Origin: Paraglaciecola sp. MB-3u-78
GTDB taxonomy: Bacteria > Pseudomonadota > Gammaproteobacteria > Enterobacterales > Alteromonadaceae
Length of the DNA stretch: 64,000 bases
Direction: 5' to 3'
Assembly (NCBI RefSeq): GCF_002835935.1
Contig: NZ_PJCF01000001.1
Span: forward strand, 62,001 to 126,000
Shown here: positions 53,785 to 63,421 of the stretch, piece by piece
How the letters are laid out: each line of letters starts with the position of its first letter
Position numbering within the stretch: position 1 is the first letter of the stretch
The notes under the pieces: generated by a model
Told to the model about the DNA's origin: nothing
What the model saw: the letters and a program-made list of their open reading frames with translations, nothing else
The model's database searches: none
Position numbers and translations under genes: made by a program

Positions 53785-53890
53785 TGCTAAATACAGGTTG
53801 ATTAGTTACCTATTATTCAGCTTGGGCAGTGTAACAGGCAAATAAAGCTTCGCAATAGATGAATGGAAATTTATAAGAGCAAAATAGTAT

Positions 53891-54742
53891 TTATTTCTTA
53901 ATGTTTAGTTTTACTATCTTCTGATTGGAGAAGAAAGAACCTTCTTGGGTAAACCATACCTCACCATTTGGAGCCACGCATACTCCCTCAACTTGCCCAT
54001 AACCTGAAAGACCAAATGACGTCTGCAAGGTCAAATCTCGATTAAGAATAGTAATAAAAGGGGAAAAACTTCCCACCCGGTTTAATTCATAACCAACCAA
54101 AATAAATCGATTATTTGTGCTATCAAAATCCCCACCTGTAATGACACCTGATAATCCCTTTATCTCATTTATAGGTTCAACAAACTGGTTAGGCTCGACT
54201 TTATTGAGTTGGTAGATAAATAAGTTACCGCTATTCCAACTCTTAGAAAATAAAAACAGACTATCATCCAAATTAATTAAAGTTTCAGCGTCGTAATCGT
54301 GATTTAGATACTCGTTATTTTTAACTAAATGATTAATATAAAATAGCTTAGATGTGGTGACATTGGTCTTACTACTACTGACTTGTTTAGGCACTGTATG
54401 GATCTGTACAAACTTTCGCTTGCCATTGTTGTTACCCACATCACCAATATAAAAATATTGGCTATCTCCAATCAATGCCTCCCAATCTGTATTTTTTGCA
54501 GGGATCAGTTGTTTGTTAATAATCTGCCCAGAAGAGTCAATATTGTAAATAATAGGTTTATTTCCAGAGTCATTGACAGTATAGGCTGACCCCATGTCTG
54601 GACAGTATAGACCCGAAGTTTCTTTTAACTCATCAGGTAAATTGGTCTCTTCTAACACCATATAATTTGGAGTATTGGTAGCTAATGAACCACAGGCCAC
54701 TAAAAGATTGATAGCTATAAGTAAAACGAATTTAAGCACCAA
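53891..54742 (-). CDS. lipoprotein with beta-propeller-like repeats
   Basis: 283 residues with lipobox LLVAC (Cys about 17). The body contains propeller-like blades (ETSGLYCPDMGSAYTVNDSGNKPIIYNID, NTDWEALIGDSQYFYIGDVGNN, GVCVAPNGEVWFTQEGSFF) similar to SdiA-regulated / esterase-like propellers. Function unknown; probably a periplasmic-facing binding or enzyme domain. Confidence 0.75.
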   Translation of the reverse strand: MVLKFVLLIAINLLVACGSLATNTPNYMVLEETNLPDELKETSGLYCPDMGSAYTVNDSGNKPIIYNIDSSGQIINKQLIPAKNTDWEALIGDSQYFYIGDVGNNNGKRKFVQIHTVPKQVSSSKTNVTTSKLFYINHLVKNNEYLNHDYDAETLINLDDSLFLFSKSWNSGNLFIYQLNKVEPNQFVEPINEIKGLSGVITGGDFDSTNNRFILVGYELNRVGSFSPFITILNRDLTLQTSFGLSGYGQVEGVCVAPNGEVWFTQEGSFFSNQKIVKLNIKK

Positions 54743-54936
54743 AAGTATCTTCCTTAAAATTAAAAATTTAATTGATATATCTCCTGAAATGCAAATATTC
54801 CATATTTGAAAAGGAGATCTTTACTGAATTTGTAGCTGAGTTAGTAACTTGACTATCTAAAAACCACATTCGTATTTTTGAATAAGTTTGCTTACACTAG
54901 CAAGCATTAATCAATCGTCATAAATAAGAATTTGTA

Positions 54937-57048
54937 GTGAATTTACCCAAACAGTTATTCCATTGGTTTCAACAACGCCAGTCAAAGTTAAGTCATAGGC
55001 AATTGTTGGTCATAACAGGCCAAGAGGAATGGACAAAAAACGCTGCGGTTACCTTAATAGATAAAAATGATATACAAAGTATTTTATGGATCTCAGATGC
55101 TCAAACTGATTATGAAGATATTAGTGTAAAAGACTACCGCTGTAAATTAGGTCACGAATATGACTGGGTGGTACTAAACTGCTTTAGTGGATTTAGAGCC
55201 AACGCAGCAATGGCATTGAGTGGCACAATAAAAGCCCATGGATTAATGATTATTCTGTGTCCTGAATTATCTGAATGGCCACACTATGGGGATCCAGAAC
55301 AATTCAATCGTATTTCATATGGCTACCATCAAAAATTTACAAAAAGTTATTTTATTCAATACTTAATATCTTCCTTTAACGAAGATAGTGCCGTCGCAAT
55401 GTTATCTGTTGATAAATTTTCTGGTAAGGCACTTTTTGTTGTAGACAACTCAGATAAAGATCGATATTACGAGCAAGACATAGCTGTAACGCACATTTGT
55501 AAGGTTGCCCAAGGACATAGAAATAGACCTTTAATATTGACTGCGGATAGAGGCCGCGGTAAGTCTTCAGCTTTAGGGATCGCCGCCTCTAAAATAATGC
55601 AAACTTCGGATAAAACGATATATTTAACTGCCCCACATATTCGTAGTGTCGAACAAGTATTTATTCATACCAAACGTTTATTACCTAATGCGGTAATATC
55701 TAAAAATAGTGTTATTTATGCATCCAGTTCAATAACCTTTAAGTCCATCGATTTATTATTATCAGACGACATATCGGTAGATTTGTTATTAGTAGACGAA
55801 GCCTCTGCAATTCCTGTTCATATCCTGAATAAACTTGCTAAAAAATTTCCACGTATTGTTTTTAGTACAACGGTTCATGGATATGAAGGCAGTGGTCGTG
55901 GTTTTGAAATGCGCTTTATAAAGCAACTCTCACAACTGAAGCCCAGCTTCAAAAGATTCCAGATGTTACAACCAATCCGCTGGTATAAACACGACACATT
56001 AGAACAATTCTGGTTCAATACAATGTTTCACAATGTACAACAAGATATTGAAACAATTGAGCCAGAGAACCAATCAATTAACTTTCAACACCTCTCAAAA
56101 GCACAATTACTCAAAGACAAAACATTACTAGGGGGACTATTTAGGTTATTGATAGACGCCCACTACCAAACCAGCCAAGATGATTTGCAACGTTTATTAG
56201 ACGCTCCTGAAATAGAATGTTTTATAATGAGCAGAGGTAACACTTTGCTTGGGGTGGCTCAAATAGTCAAAGAAGGGGGAGATTGTCTTGGTGAAATTTC
56301 CAATCATATTGCTGATTGCAGCAGGCGTGTAAAAGGGCATTTAGTTGCGCAAAACATTACGTCAACCTATAACACTGCCCCCTTCCTATTAACTCAACAA
56401 TGGCGAATAAGCAGAATTGCTATCGCCCCTGTTCATCAGCTCAAAGGGTTTGGAAAACAGTTAATTGACTACGTAGAACAGCAGGCGAGACAGCAACACA
56501 TTGAGTTTCTAACCACGTCTTTTGGTTGCAATACTGACATCTTAAGGTTTTGGTACAGAAGTAGATTTTTGCTTGCTAAACTCAGCGCAAAACCTGAGGT
56601 ATCGAGTGGCGAGCACAGTGCTATTTGTATTAAACCTTTAACAAATGAGGCACTGAAAATATCTGACTCTATTCATAAAGATTTTTATCAGGAATTGCTT
56701 TATCAGATGGACAAAAATTTTCAATGGTTGTCTGAGGCCTTACTTATTCAAATATTACTGTTTGAGCCAAGGGTAAATGTAGGTGCATCTAACAATATGG
56801 CAATACTTAGTCAATTTGCTATAGGGAAACGGGCATATTTCACCTGCAAGCGTTTACTAAAAGAGTACCTGATAGCCAATCCTGATTGCTTCTCAAAAAT
56901 AGAAACACAACAGCAGGCTTTGTTGGTGGCTGCACTATTACAAAACCTAAAAGACAAGAACCTTTGTGCAAAATATAATTTAAGTGGTAAAAAACAAATC
57001 GAACAAGCATTAAAGACTAGCTTTGGAAAAATTTTAATAAGTCATTGA
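54937..57048 (+). CDS. tmcA: tRNA(Met) cytidine acetyltransferase
   Basis: 703 residues starting at GTG 54937. The helicase-like module has Walker A LTADRGRGKSSALGIAAS and Walker B LLLVDEASAIPV; the GNAT domain has WRISRIAIAPVHQLKGFGKQL (acetyl-CoA loop) and FLTTSFGCNTDILRFWYRS. It acetylates C34 of elongator tRNA-Met (ac4C) using ATP and acetyl-CoA. It is convergent with the MFS gene with only six bases between stops. Confidence 0.95.
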   Translation: MNLPKQLFHWFQQRQSKLSHRQLLVITGQEEWTKNAAVTLIDKNDIQSILWISDAQTDYEDISVKDYRCKLGHEYDWVVLNCFSGFRANAAMALSGTIKAHGLMIILCPELSEWPHYGDPEQFNRISYGYHQKFTKSYFIQYLISSFNEDSAVAMLSVDKFSGKALFVVDNSDKDRYYEQDIAVTHICKVAQGHRNRPLILTADRGRGKSSALGIAASKIMQTSDKTIYLTAPHIRSVEQVFIHTKRLLPNAVISKNSVIYASSSITFKSIDLLLSDDISVDLLLVDEASAIPVHILNKLAKKFPRIVFSTTVHGYEGSGRGFEMRFIKQLSQLKPSFKRFQMLQPIRWYKHDTLEQFWFNTMFHNVQQDIETIEPENQSINFQHLSKAQLLKDKTLLGGLFRLLIDAHYQTSQDDLQRLLDAPEIECFIMSRGNTLLGVAQIVKEGGDCLGEISNHIADCSRRVKGHLVAQNITSTYNTAPFLLTQQWRISRIAIAPVHQLKGFGKQLIDYVEQQARQQHIEFLTTSFGCNTDILRFWYRSRFLLAKLSAKPEVSSGEHSAICIKPLTNEALKISDSIHKDFYQELLYQMDKNFQWLSEALLIQILLFEPRVNVGASNNMAILSQFAIGKRAYFTCKRLLKEYLIANPDCFSKIETQQQALLVAALLQNLKDKNLCAKYNLSGKKQIEQALKTSFGKILISH

Positions 57049-57054
57049 TGGACT

Positions 57055-59136
57055 TTAATTAAAGACCTTTAAAATAGCCAGCAAACTTGAATAATCATCC
57101 GTCCATAAGACCTTTTGATATTGGTCCTTAGCTATCACGGTTTGCTTAAAGCTTAACTTTAGTGATTGGGTCAATAGAGTATTATTTGTCAATACCACCC
57201 ACTGAGCATCATGTTCATTTCCATTACCAGGCGTTTCAAACAACATAAGCTGCATATCTAAGGTTCGACTATGGTTTATGATGACAGGTAAAAGTGACAA
57301 ATGCCGATTAGAAATGTGTAAAGCCACCACACCTTGGGTATTGATATGCTGCTGATACAATAAAAATGCTTCACGTGTCATCAAATGAGTAGGAATTAAA
57401 TCTCCTGAAAAAGCATCAATGATAAGTAAATCAAACGCATTTTTTTGCCCTAAATCTAATTCGTTTTGCAAAGAGACACGAGCATCACCTAACTTGACTT
57501 CAACTTCAGCCTTAGAACTGTCCAAGTAACTAAAATATTTATGAGCATAGTCTGAGACTAATGGGTTGAGCTCATAAAAAGTATAATAATCGCCAAGTTT
57601 ACCATAGGCTGCTAATGCCCCTACCCCTAAACCAATAATCCCGACTTGTAAGTTACTGTTGCTAGACAACTCCTCAATGACCAGTTGTACACCTGTACCT
57701 GGACGATAATAACTAAGAGGCACTGCTAATTTAGACAGTGGCAAAGATTGACTACCGTGTGAGGTAGTGCCATCAATTAACCGCCTCTCATTGACGTTTC
57801 CCTCAGTAATATCTTTTACAGACAGTATGCCATAAAAATTTCGCCCCTTAGCAATGTCGTATTGTTGGTATTGGCTATTGAGTTTAGTGAAAGCCAATAA
57901 CCAAACAAGGGCAACAACTGCACTGCCTGCCGCTAATTTTGAAAGATGACTATTAGCAACAACACCAGCCATAATGGATTTGACATCAGCACGCTCATCT
58001 TGTTTGTTCCACCATAATGAAGCTGTAGCCAATACTAGTACACTGAAAATCGCTAATGGAAATTCTAAAAACTCATTAAACAAACTTTTAGCCACAAAAG
58101 ACACGAGAAAACTACCAAAAACTCCACCGCCAGATAAAGCCAAATAAAACAAGGTTGTATTGCCCTGCTTTGGTTTAAGTGAATTCAATTCACCATGACA
58201 AATCATACAACCACACAATAAAATCAACAGATAAATCAATAACTGAGTAAGGATGTCAAATTGCCCACCTATAAAATAAATTAACAAGGCAACAAATGAC
58301 AGCAGCATAAAGAAAGGTAACCAAAGGTATCGAACATAGATGCCAAGGTTGCTGAATGCCACCACATAGGTCAGCAAGTATATTGCTAACGGTGCGAGCC
58401 ACAGAAAAGGCACAGGTGGTACATTTTGTGTCAATGCATTGGTGGTTGATACCAACAATACCACCCCTAAGGCGGACAACATAAACCATAAGATAAGTCT
58501 AAAAAAACCTACCTGAGGATTAATAATGTGTTCGGGGATAAAAAGTCTATCTTTTTTATTTTGCTTAACAACTATAAAAAAAATCCAAGCAACTAAAAGC
58601 ACAAATAACCAATAAATACTGGACCATAACTTAACTTGCCAATCGAGTGTCATAAACGGTTCAATGACCGATGGGTAACTCACCAGCGCCAAAAATGCAG
58701 CAATATTTGAAATGGCATATAACCTATAGGGATTCGCGCCATGAGTTTCTCTGGTGAACCAATGCTGCAGCAGGGGTGTATTGGCTGATAATATTAAATA
58801 AGGAAAACCTAGACCAAAAAACAATACTTTCAACACGCCCCAAGTTGGTGGCTCGCTTATTATTATATTTTGTATATCAGCAATATTGTAAGGCAACAAA
58901 AATAAGCTAAATAATAGGCATACCAGATGTGCAACAATCTGATGTTTGACTTTAAAAATCTTAGTCAGGATATAAGCATATAAATAACCTACCAACAAAA
59001 AGAATTGAAAAAACAACATACAAGTGGTCCATACACTGGCACCACCGCCGAACCAAGGGAGTATGATTTTTGAAATAATAGGTTGTATTTGAAAAACCAG
59101 AAAGGCACTAATAAAAACTGAGATGAAATATTGCAT
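57055..59136 (-). CDS. fused MFS / spermidine-synthase-like protein
   Basis: 693 residues. About 11-13 N-terminal hydrophobic segments (1-450; KIILPWFGGGASVWTTCMLFFQFFLLVGYLYAY) precede a C-terminal methyltransferase-like half (LQVGIIGLGVGALAAYG, VKLGDARVSLQNEL, FDLLIIDAFSGDLIPTHLMTREAF) typical of the fused MFS/spermidine synthase family. Substrate and role unknown. The second half lacks a polyamine-binding motif that I can confirm. Confidence 0.85.
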   Translation of the reverse strand: MQYFISVFISAFLVFQIQPIISKIILPWFGGGASVWTTCMLFFQFFLLVGYLYAYILTKIFKVKHQIVAHLVCLLFSLFLLPYNIADIQNIIISEPPTWGVLKVLFFGLGFPYLILSANTPLLQHWFTRETHGANPYRLYAISNIAAFLALVSYPSVIEPFMTLDWQVKLWSSIYWLFVLLVAWIFFIVVKQNKKDRLFIPEHIINPQVGFFRLILWFMLSALGVVLLVSTTNALTQNVPPVPFLWLAPLAIYLLTYVVAFSNLGIYVRYLWLPFFMLLSFVALLIYFIGGQFDILTQLLIYLLILLCGCMICHGELNSLKPKQGNTTLFYLALSGGGVFGSFLVSFVAKSLFNEFLEFPLAIFSVLVLATASLWWNKQDERADVKSIMAGVVANSHLSKLAAGSAVVALVWLLAFTKLNSQYQQYDIAKGRNFYGILSVKDITEGNVNERRLIDGTTSHGSQSLPLSKLAVPLSYYRPGTGVQLVIEELSSNSNLQVGIIGLGVGALAAYGKLGDYYTFYELNPLVSDYAHKYFSYLDSSKAEVEVKLGDARVSLQNELDLGQKNAFDLLIIDAFSGDLIPTHLMTREAFLLYQQHINTQGVVALHISNRHLSLLPVIINHSRTLDMQLMLFETPGNGNEHDAQWVVLTNNTLLTQSLKLSFKQTVIAKDQYQKVLWTDDYSSLLAILKVFN

Positions 59137-59223
59137 TAATTATACAGGCGTTGACTTAAGATTAAACTTTTGTAGATGTTTTAAATTACTATTTTTACTC
59201 ATATAATAAAAATTACATCGTAA

Positions 59224-59247
59224 AAAAAAGCTCCCTAGGGAGCTTTT
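59224..59247 (-). terminator. Rho-independent terminator of the TonB2 operon
   Basis: AGCTCC-CTAG-GGAGCT hairpin with flanking A/T runs (AAAAA before, TTTTTTTT after, minus strand). It follows the TPR gene stop at 59252 and ends the DUF3450-to-TPR operon. Confidence 0.85.
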
Positions 59248-59251
59248 TGAA

Positions 59252-60514
59252 TTAAAGTTTTATATTACGGTTTTTAGCCTTTTCCTTGATATATGGTTCC
59301 CAACTTCTAGCATTACGAGCTGTAGAACTGTCCTTTTTTGCTTCTTGCACATGCTTGTAAGCAGTCCTAAAGTCACCTTTATCGAAACTTGCTTGCATCA
59401 TAGCTAAATGGATCGCGCCCACTTTATCAGAACCTCCGTCCAAAGCCTTTTGCAGAGAAACAATAGCATCACTATATTGCTCTAAAGCATAATAAACCAT
59501 GCCTTGCTTTTTAAATAAATCAGGATCAGAAGCCAATAAGGCAGATTGTCCATAATAATCAGCAGCTTCTTTAAACTCTTTAGCTTGTTGATACGATGAG
59601 GCAACACTAGTGAGCATTCTTTCATCTTTATCGACTAATCCAGATTTAATATGCTTTTCTAATATTTGAGCCGCTTTTACAGGTATATCATTCATTGAAT
59701 ACAGCTGGCTAAGTGCTTTTATTTCAGCAGGTTTAGTTAAGTAACCTTGATTATAAGCCATCTCAAACGTAGACAATGCTTTCTTATGATCTTCAACAAG
59801 CATGTAAAAGAACCCAAGTTGCGTCCACTGTGCCTTTTCATCAGGAAATATCCTGACTGTTTCTTCCTGCACTTCAATGGTTTCTTTATACATTTTGCGG
59901 TTGTAATAAGAGGTCATTTTAAGCGCATAGGCATTTTTATTAGGCTTTTCAGCTAAGGCTATAGCCTTATTGATAGGCATAATAATTTCAGCATATTTTT
60001 GCGTCTGATAATAAGCGTTAGCCATTCTAAAATAGACATCAAAGTCTTCTTTACAAGTAATATTCATCCATTGTTGATAGTACTTAATCGCAATATCATA
60101 TTGCTCTTCCTGAAGGCTTAAATCAGCGATCAATTTTATGGTACCAACCTGCTCTGAATCATTTAATTTGCTAGGGGCAACGGCTCTTTGCAAATACTCA
60201 ATGGATTTTTTTGCTTTACCCGTTTGAGTAGCCAATAAATTACCAATAAAACGATCAGTAAATGCCCTGTCAAATGTGTCAGACGTATCGATTTCATAAA
60301 GAATATCTAACGCTTCATCTATTAGGTCATTGTTGTAGGCGTCTAAGGCTTTCCCAACCTTTTTACCTACCTTTTGTCCAGGAATGTTGGTTGGACCTCG
60401 CTTATAATCAGCACATGCAATGGGAGCAGATACTTGAGCATAAACACTGGTGGGAATAACAGCGGCAACAGAAATCACTGAAGCCACATATAAATGTTTT
60501 AGATGTTTATTCAT
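59252..60514 (-). CDS. TPR protein of the TonB2 system
   Basis: 420 residues with a signal peptide (to about residue 25, VYAQ) and about ten tetratricopeptide-like helix pairs (SIEYLQRAVAPSKLN, DIAIKYYQQWMNITC, YYNRKMYKETIEV, ALSTFEMAYNQGYL, AIVSLQKALDGGSD). In Vibrio and Alteromonadales such a TPR protein is encoded after tonB2 and is linked to TonB2-type transport. It starts at the tonB stop with overlapping bases. Confidence 0.88.
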   Translation of the reverse strand: MNKHLKHLYVASVISVAAVIPTSVYAQVSAPIACADYKRGPTNIPGQKVGKKVGKALDAYNNDLIDEALDILYEIDTSDTFDRAFTDRFIGNLLATQTGKAKKSIEYLQRAVAPSKLNDSEQVGTIKLIADLSLQEEQYDIAIKYYQQWMNITCKEDFDVYFRMANAYYQTQKYAEIIMPINKAIALAEKPNKNAYALKMTSYYNRKMYKETIEVQEETVRIFPDEKAQWTQLGFFYMLVEDHKKALSTFEMAYNQGYLTKPAEIKALSQLYSMNDIPVKAAQILEKHIKSGLVDKDERMLTSVASSYQQAKEFKEAADYYGQSALLASDPDLFKKQGMVYYALEQYSDAIVSLQKALDGGSDKVGAIHLAMMQASFDKGDFRTAYKHVQEAKKDSSTARNARSWEPYIKEKAKNRNIKL

Positions 60515-61125
60515 TATGATTGATCCAACTTAAAGTCTAGTTGCACTGTTAGGCCGAATTGCTTCATCGGTTTACCATCTTCAATTTTGGGCTTGTACTT
60601 CCATTTACCTAAAGCACGTCTTGCTTCACGGTCGAAGACACGTTTTGGATCCGCATCTATCACTGTAACGTCTTCGACTCCACCCACTTCATTGATAGTA
60701 AAAGACAATTTAACCCATCCTTCTTTACCATCACGTGCGGCTTGAACTGGATATTTAGGTTCAATCCTCACGATAGGAGTCGCATCTCCATCACGCATTG
60801 CACCAACACTACCGATATTAACCGAGGCACCTCCAACGTCAACAGTGGGCATTGCGAAGCTAAGTCCATCTGTATCAACTTTAGCAACGTCAGGTTCAAC
60901 AGGCTCTATTTTAGGAGGCTGCTTAGGTGGTGGTGGTGGTGGTGGTGGTACCCTTTGTCTCAGTTGTGTTGCATCATCTGGTGTTGCCATAACAATATCG
61001 ATTACAACTGTTTTACCAGGATCTGGAGGTGGTCTTCCAGAATTAGAAATCAACTCTGCCATCACAATAAAAAGAAGAAAGGCAATTACACCACCTAACA
61101 ATATAGAAACTATTAATCGACCCAT
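60514..61125 (-). CDS. tonB: TonB2-type energy transducer
   Basis: 203 residues from the ATG at 61125 (MGRLIVSILLGGVIAFLLF), chosen because it directly follows exbD (stop 61127) with one base gap. One N-terminal membrane helix, a short Pro-rich linker (VPPPPPPPPKQPPKIEP) and a C-terminal TonB domain (YPVQAARDGKEGWVKLSFTINEVGGVEDVTVIDADPKRVFDREARRALGKWKYKP). It carries energy from ExbBD to outer-membrane receptors. The Pro tract is encoded by a (GGT)n-type run at about 60927-60948. Confidence 0.95.
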   Translation of the reverse strand: MGRLIVSILLGGVIAFLLFIVMAELISNSGRPPPDPGKTVVIDIVMATPDDATQLRQRVPPPPPPPPKQPPKIEPVEPDVAKVDTDGLSFAMPTVDVGGASVNIGSVGAMRDGDATPIVRIEPKYPVQAARDGKEGWVKLSFTINEVGGVEDVTVIDADPKRVFDREARRALGKWKYKPKIEDGKPMKQFGLTVQLDFKLDQS

Positions 61126-61126
61126 A

Positions 61127-61525
61127 TTAGCTACCTGCCGTTGCAATTGAGATACGATCAATACCGGCCATTTTAATTTGGTCCATAACTTCAACAACAA
61201 GCCCATGTTCGGCTTCTTTGTCAGCCTGAATAATTATTACATCAGACGGTTGCTCAGCCATTAAACGCTCTAAATTAGCACGTACAAGGTCTACATCAAC
61301 TTCACTTTTATCTATCCAAACTTTTCCATCTTCTGTAACCGCGATGAAAATATTTGCATTTTTAGGCATAACAGCTAAGTCGCCTTTAGGTTTATTAACG
61401 TTAACACCTGCTTCTTTTACAAAAACAGTAGTCACAATGAAGAAGATCAACATTATGAAAACTATGTCTAGCATAGGTGTCATATCAATGGTTGCATCTT
61501 CTTCTACTCGAACTTTACGACCCAT
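61127..61525 (-). CDS. exbD: ExbD/TolR-family biopolymer transport protein
   Basis: 132 residues: an N-terminal membrane helix with the conserved Asp (IDMTPMLDIVFIMLIFFIVTTVFV) and a periplasmic domain (VWIDKSEVDVDLVRANLERL, DVIIIQADKEAEHGLVVEVMDQIKMAGIDRISIAT). The membrane Asp takes part in proton translocation with ExbB. Part of the TonB2 operon. Confidence 0.96.
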   Translation of the reverse strand: MGRKVRVEEDATIDMTPMLDIVFIMLIFFIVTTVFVKEAGVNVNKPKGDLAVMPKNANIFIAVTEDGKVWIDKSEVDVDLVRANLERLMAEQPSDVIIIQADKEAEHGLVVEVMDQIKMAGIDRISIATAGS

Positions 61526-61537
61526 AAGATCCTCTCT

Positions 61538-62062
61538 TTAATGATGGGGCAAGGCATCTACTAGCTTTTCTCTGGCTATTTTAACTTTAGCTTCAAGACG
61601 AGAGCTAAAGAAAACACCAGATAAAGCAGCAACCATTCCAGCCATTGTAGGAATAGTAGCCATAGATATCCCTGCGGCCATTAGACGAGGGTTACTTGTA
61701 CCCTGAGTTGCCATGGTCTCGAACACACCGATCATTCCAGTGACTGTTCCCAGCAGACCAATTAGAGGGCACATAGCCACAAGTGTTTTAATTAACAACA
61801 TTCTTGAACTAAGGCCATCTGAAGCTTGTGAAATCCATGTGTCACGGATTCTATGCGCATACCATGAGGTAGTGTCTTCGCGTGCATCCCAGTTAGAGAT
61901 AATTTCGTCTCTCAACTTTGGGAAAACTGAAGCTAAATACCAGAAGCGCTCTATCATAAATGCCCACATAAGAAAGAGCGCAGCAGCGACAACGTAAAGC
62001 ACGTCACCGCCAGCAGCAATAAAATCCCTGACAGACTCCCATTGTTCTATCAGAAATAACAT
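61538..62062 (-). CDS. exbB: ExbB/MotA/TolQ-family proton channel
   Basis: 174 residues from the ATG at 62062 (MLFLIEQWESVRDFIAAGG); the frame begins at 62086 and would overlap the preceding gene. Three membrane helices and the TolQ/ExbB signature (LIKTLVAMCPLIGLLGTVTGMIGVFETMATQGTSNPRLMAAGISMAT) are clear. With ExbD it forms the energising motor of TonB2. Confidence 0.95.
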   Translation of the reverse strand: MLFLIEQWESVRDFIAAGGDVLYVVAAALFLMWAFMIERFWYLASVFPKLRDEIISNWDAREDTTSWYAHRIRDTWISQASDGLSSRMLLIKTLVAMCPLIGLLGTVTGMIGVFETMATQGTSNPRLMAAGISMATIPTMAGMVAALSGVFFSSRLEAKVKIAREKLVDALPHH

Positions 62063-62063
62063 A

Positions 62064-63419
62064 TTAGGCTTTCTCCGTCTCAGCATGCGTAGCTATAATA
62101 CCCGCAGTCTGCTCATCGAGAATATGCACAATAGATTTACTGCGCCCAGCAACAATACTGTGAGTCAGCAACAGTGGTAGTGCAGCAATAATACCCAAAG
62201 CAGTGGTTACCAAGGCCATTGAAATACTGCCCGCCATTAATTTAGGATCGCCGGTTCCGAACAAAGTGATTTGTTGGAAGGTTTCAATCATACCAATAAC
62301 GGTACCTAACAGACCTAATAAAGGCGCTATCGCAGCAAAGATCTTAATGATATTAATACCACTTTCAATTCTAGGTAGCTCTTTCAAAATAGCCTCGTCT
62401 AACTTCAACTCTAAGCTTTCTGCATCTGCGGTTTTGTTTTCACCGTAAACTTGTAGAATACGACCAAGAGGATTGCTGCTAGAAGGGTTAGAAACGTTCT
62501 TAAGTTGCGACTTCATTTTCCCACCTACTATGGTGAGAGTAACAACTTTATACAAACCTATTATTAAACCGATAGCCAACATTACAGTAATGGTATAACC
62601 CACTGTACCACCCGCATGATAACGTTCCATCATGGTCGCTTTTTCTTTTAATAGGCCAAGAATACCACCTTTTGAAGGGTCAGCATAAAATGGAACAAGA
62701 CCTGAAGTAGCAGCTTGAAGTTCACGAGTAGAGTCAACTAGGAATCCATCGGGTTGTCGACCTAGAGGCTGAACCATTGCATTTTTGCTATCGTATACTA
62801 AATAACCTTGCTCACCAATTAAGTTGAACGTACCAATACGCACCACTTCTTGTTGTTGAGAACCGCCGTCTAAGTTTACGACTTCAGTAGTGAAGCGTGA
62901 AACTTGTCCTGACTCAGTCATTTCAGTTTGTAGTGCAAACCAAAGATCCTCTAATTCTTTAATATTAGGAAGGCCTTTAGCTTCTTCAGACATACGTTTT
63001 AAAAACGCACCTCGTCCTGGGAATTCAGCACTTACAATTGAAGTAGAAATTTGACCATATGCTTCTGCAGATGCTTGACGAACCACACCAAACATTTCAC
63101 CTAAGGTACCTGTAGCGGTAGTTAACTCTACTTCTTTTTCAGCTAATCTTACTTCGTTATCGGCAAATGCTTTTTGCAATCTGTCGCCACGAGACGTTTC
63201 AGCTTTAAGATCGGCTTGCGCCTTTCTTACTAGAGCTTGTTTATCAGCACGAGCCGACTGAAATTCTGCTTCACGTTCTTTATTAATACGTGCTTCGGAT
63301 ACACGGCTCTTTTTAACTTCATCAAGAAGTTCTTCTAAAGAAGTAGCTGCTTGTAGTGAAGAAGACATTAATGCAATCGTCACAGCAGCTAATATGGATT
63401 TAAATACAGTTTTCATCAA
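62064..63419 (-). CDS. ttpC: TtpC-like MotA/TolQ/ExbB protein with periplasmic coiled coil
   Basis: 451 residues. A signal-like N-terminus, a periplasmic coiled coil (about 30-105; SLEELLDEVKKSRVSEARINKERE...), a membrane-proximal region and a C-terminal ExbB-like domain (EIGL-type helices, GLLGTVIGMIETFQQITLFGTGDPKLMAGSISMALV). This is the layout of TtpC, the third ExbB-like component unique to TonB2 systems of Vibrio and relatives. It overlaps neither neighbour and sits between DUF3450 and exbB. Confidence 0.9.
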   Translation of the reverse strand: MMKTVFKSILAAVTIALMSSSLQAATSLEELLDEVKKSRVSEARINKEREAEFQSARADKQALVRKAQADLKAETSRGDRLQKAFADNEVRLAEKEVELTTATGTLGEMFGVVRQASAEAYGQISTSIVSAEFPGRGAFLKRMSEEAKGLPNIKELEDLWFALQTEMTESGQVSRFTTEVVNLDGGSQQQEVVRIGTFNLIGEQGYLVYDSKNAMVQPLGRQPDGFLVDSTRELQAATSGLVPFYADPSKGGILGLLKEKATMMERYHAGGTVGYTITVMLAIGLIIGLYKVVTLTIVGGKMKSQLKNVSNPSSSNPLGRILQVYGENKTADAESLELKLDEAILKELPRIESGINIIKIFAAIAPLLGLLGTVIGMIETFQQITLFGTGDPKLMAGSISMALVTTALGIIAALPLLLTHSIVAGRSKSIVHILDEQTAGIIATHAETEKA

Positions 63420-63421
63420 TA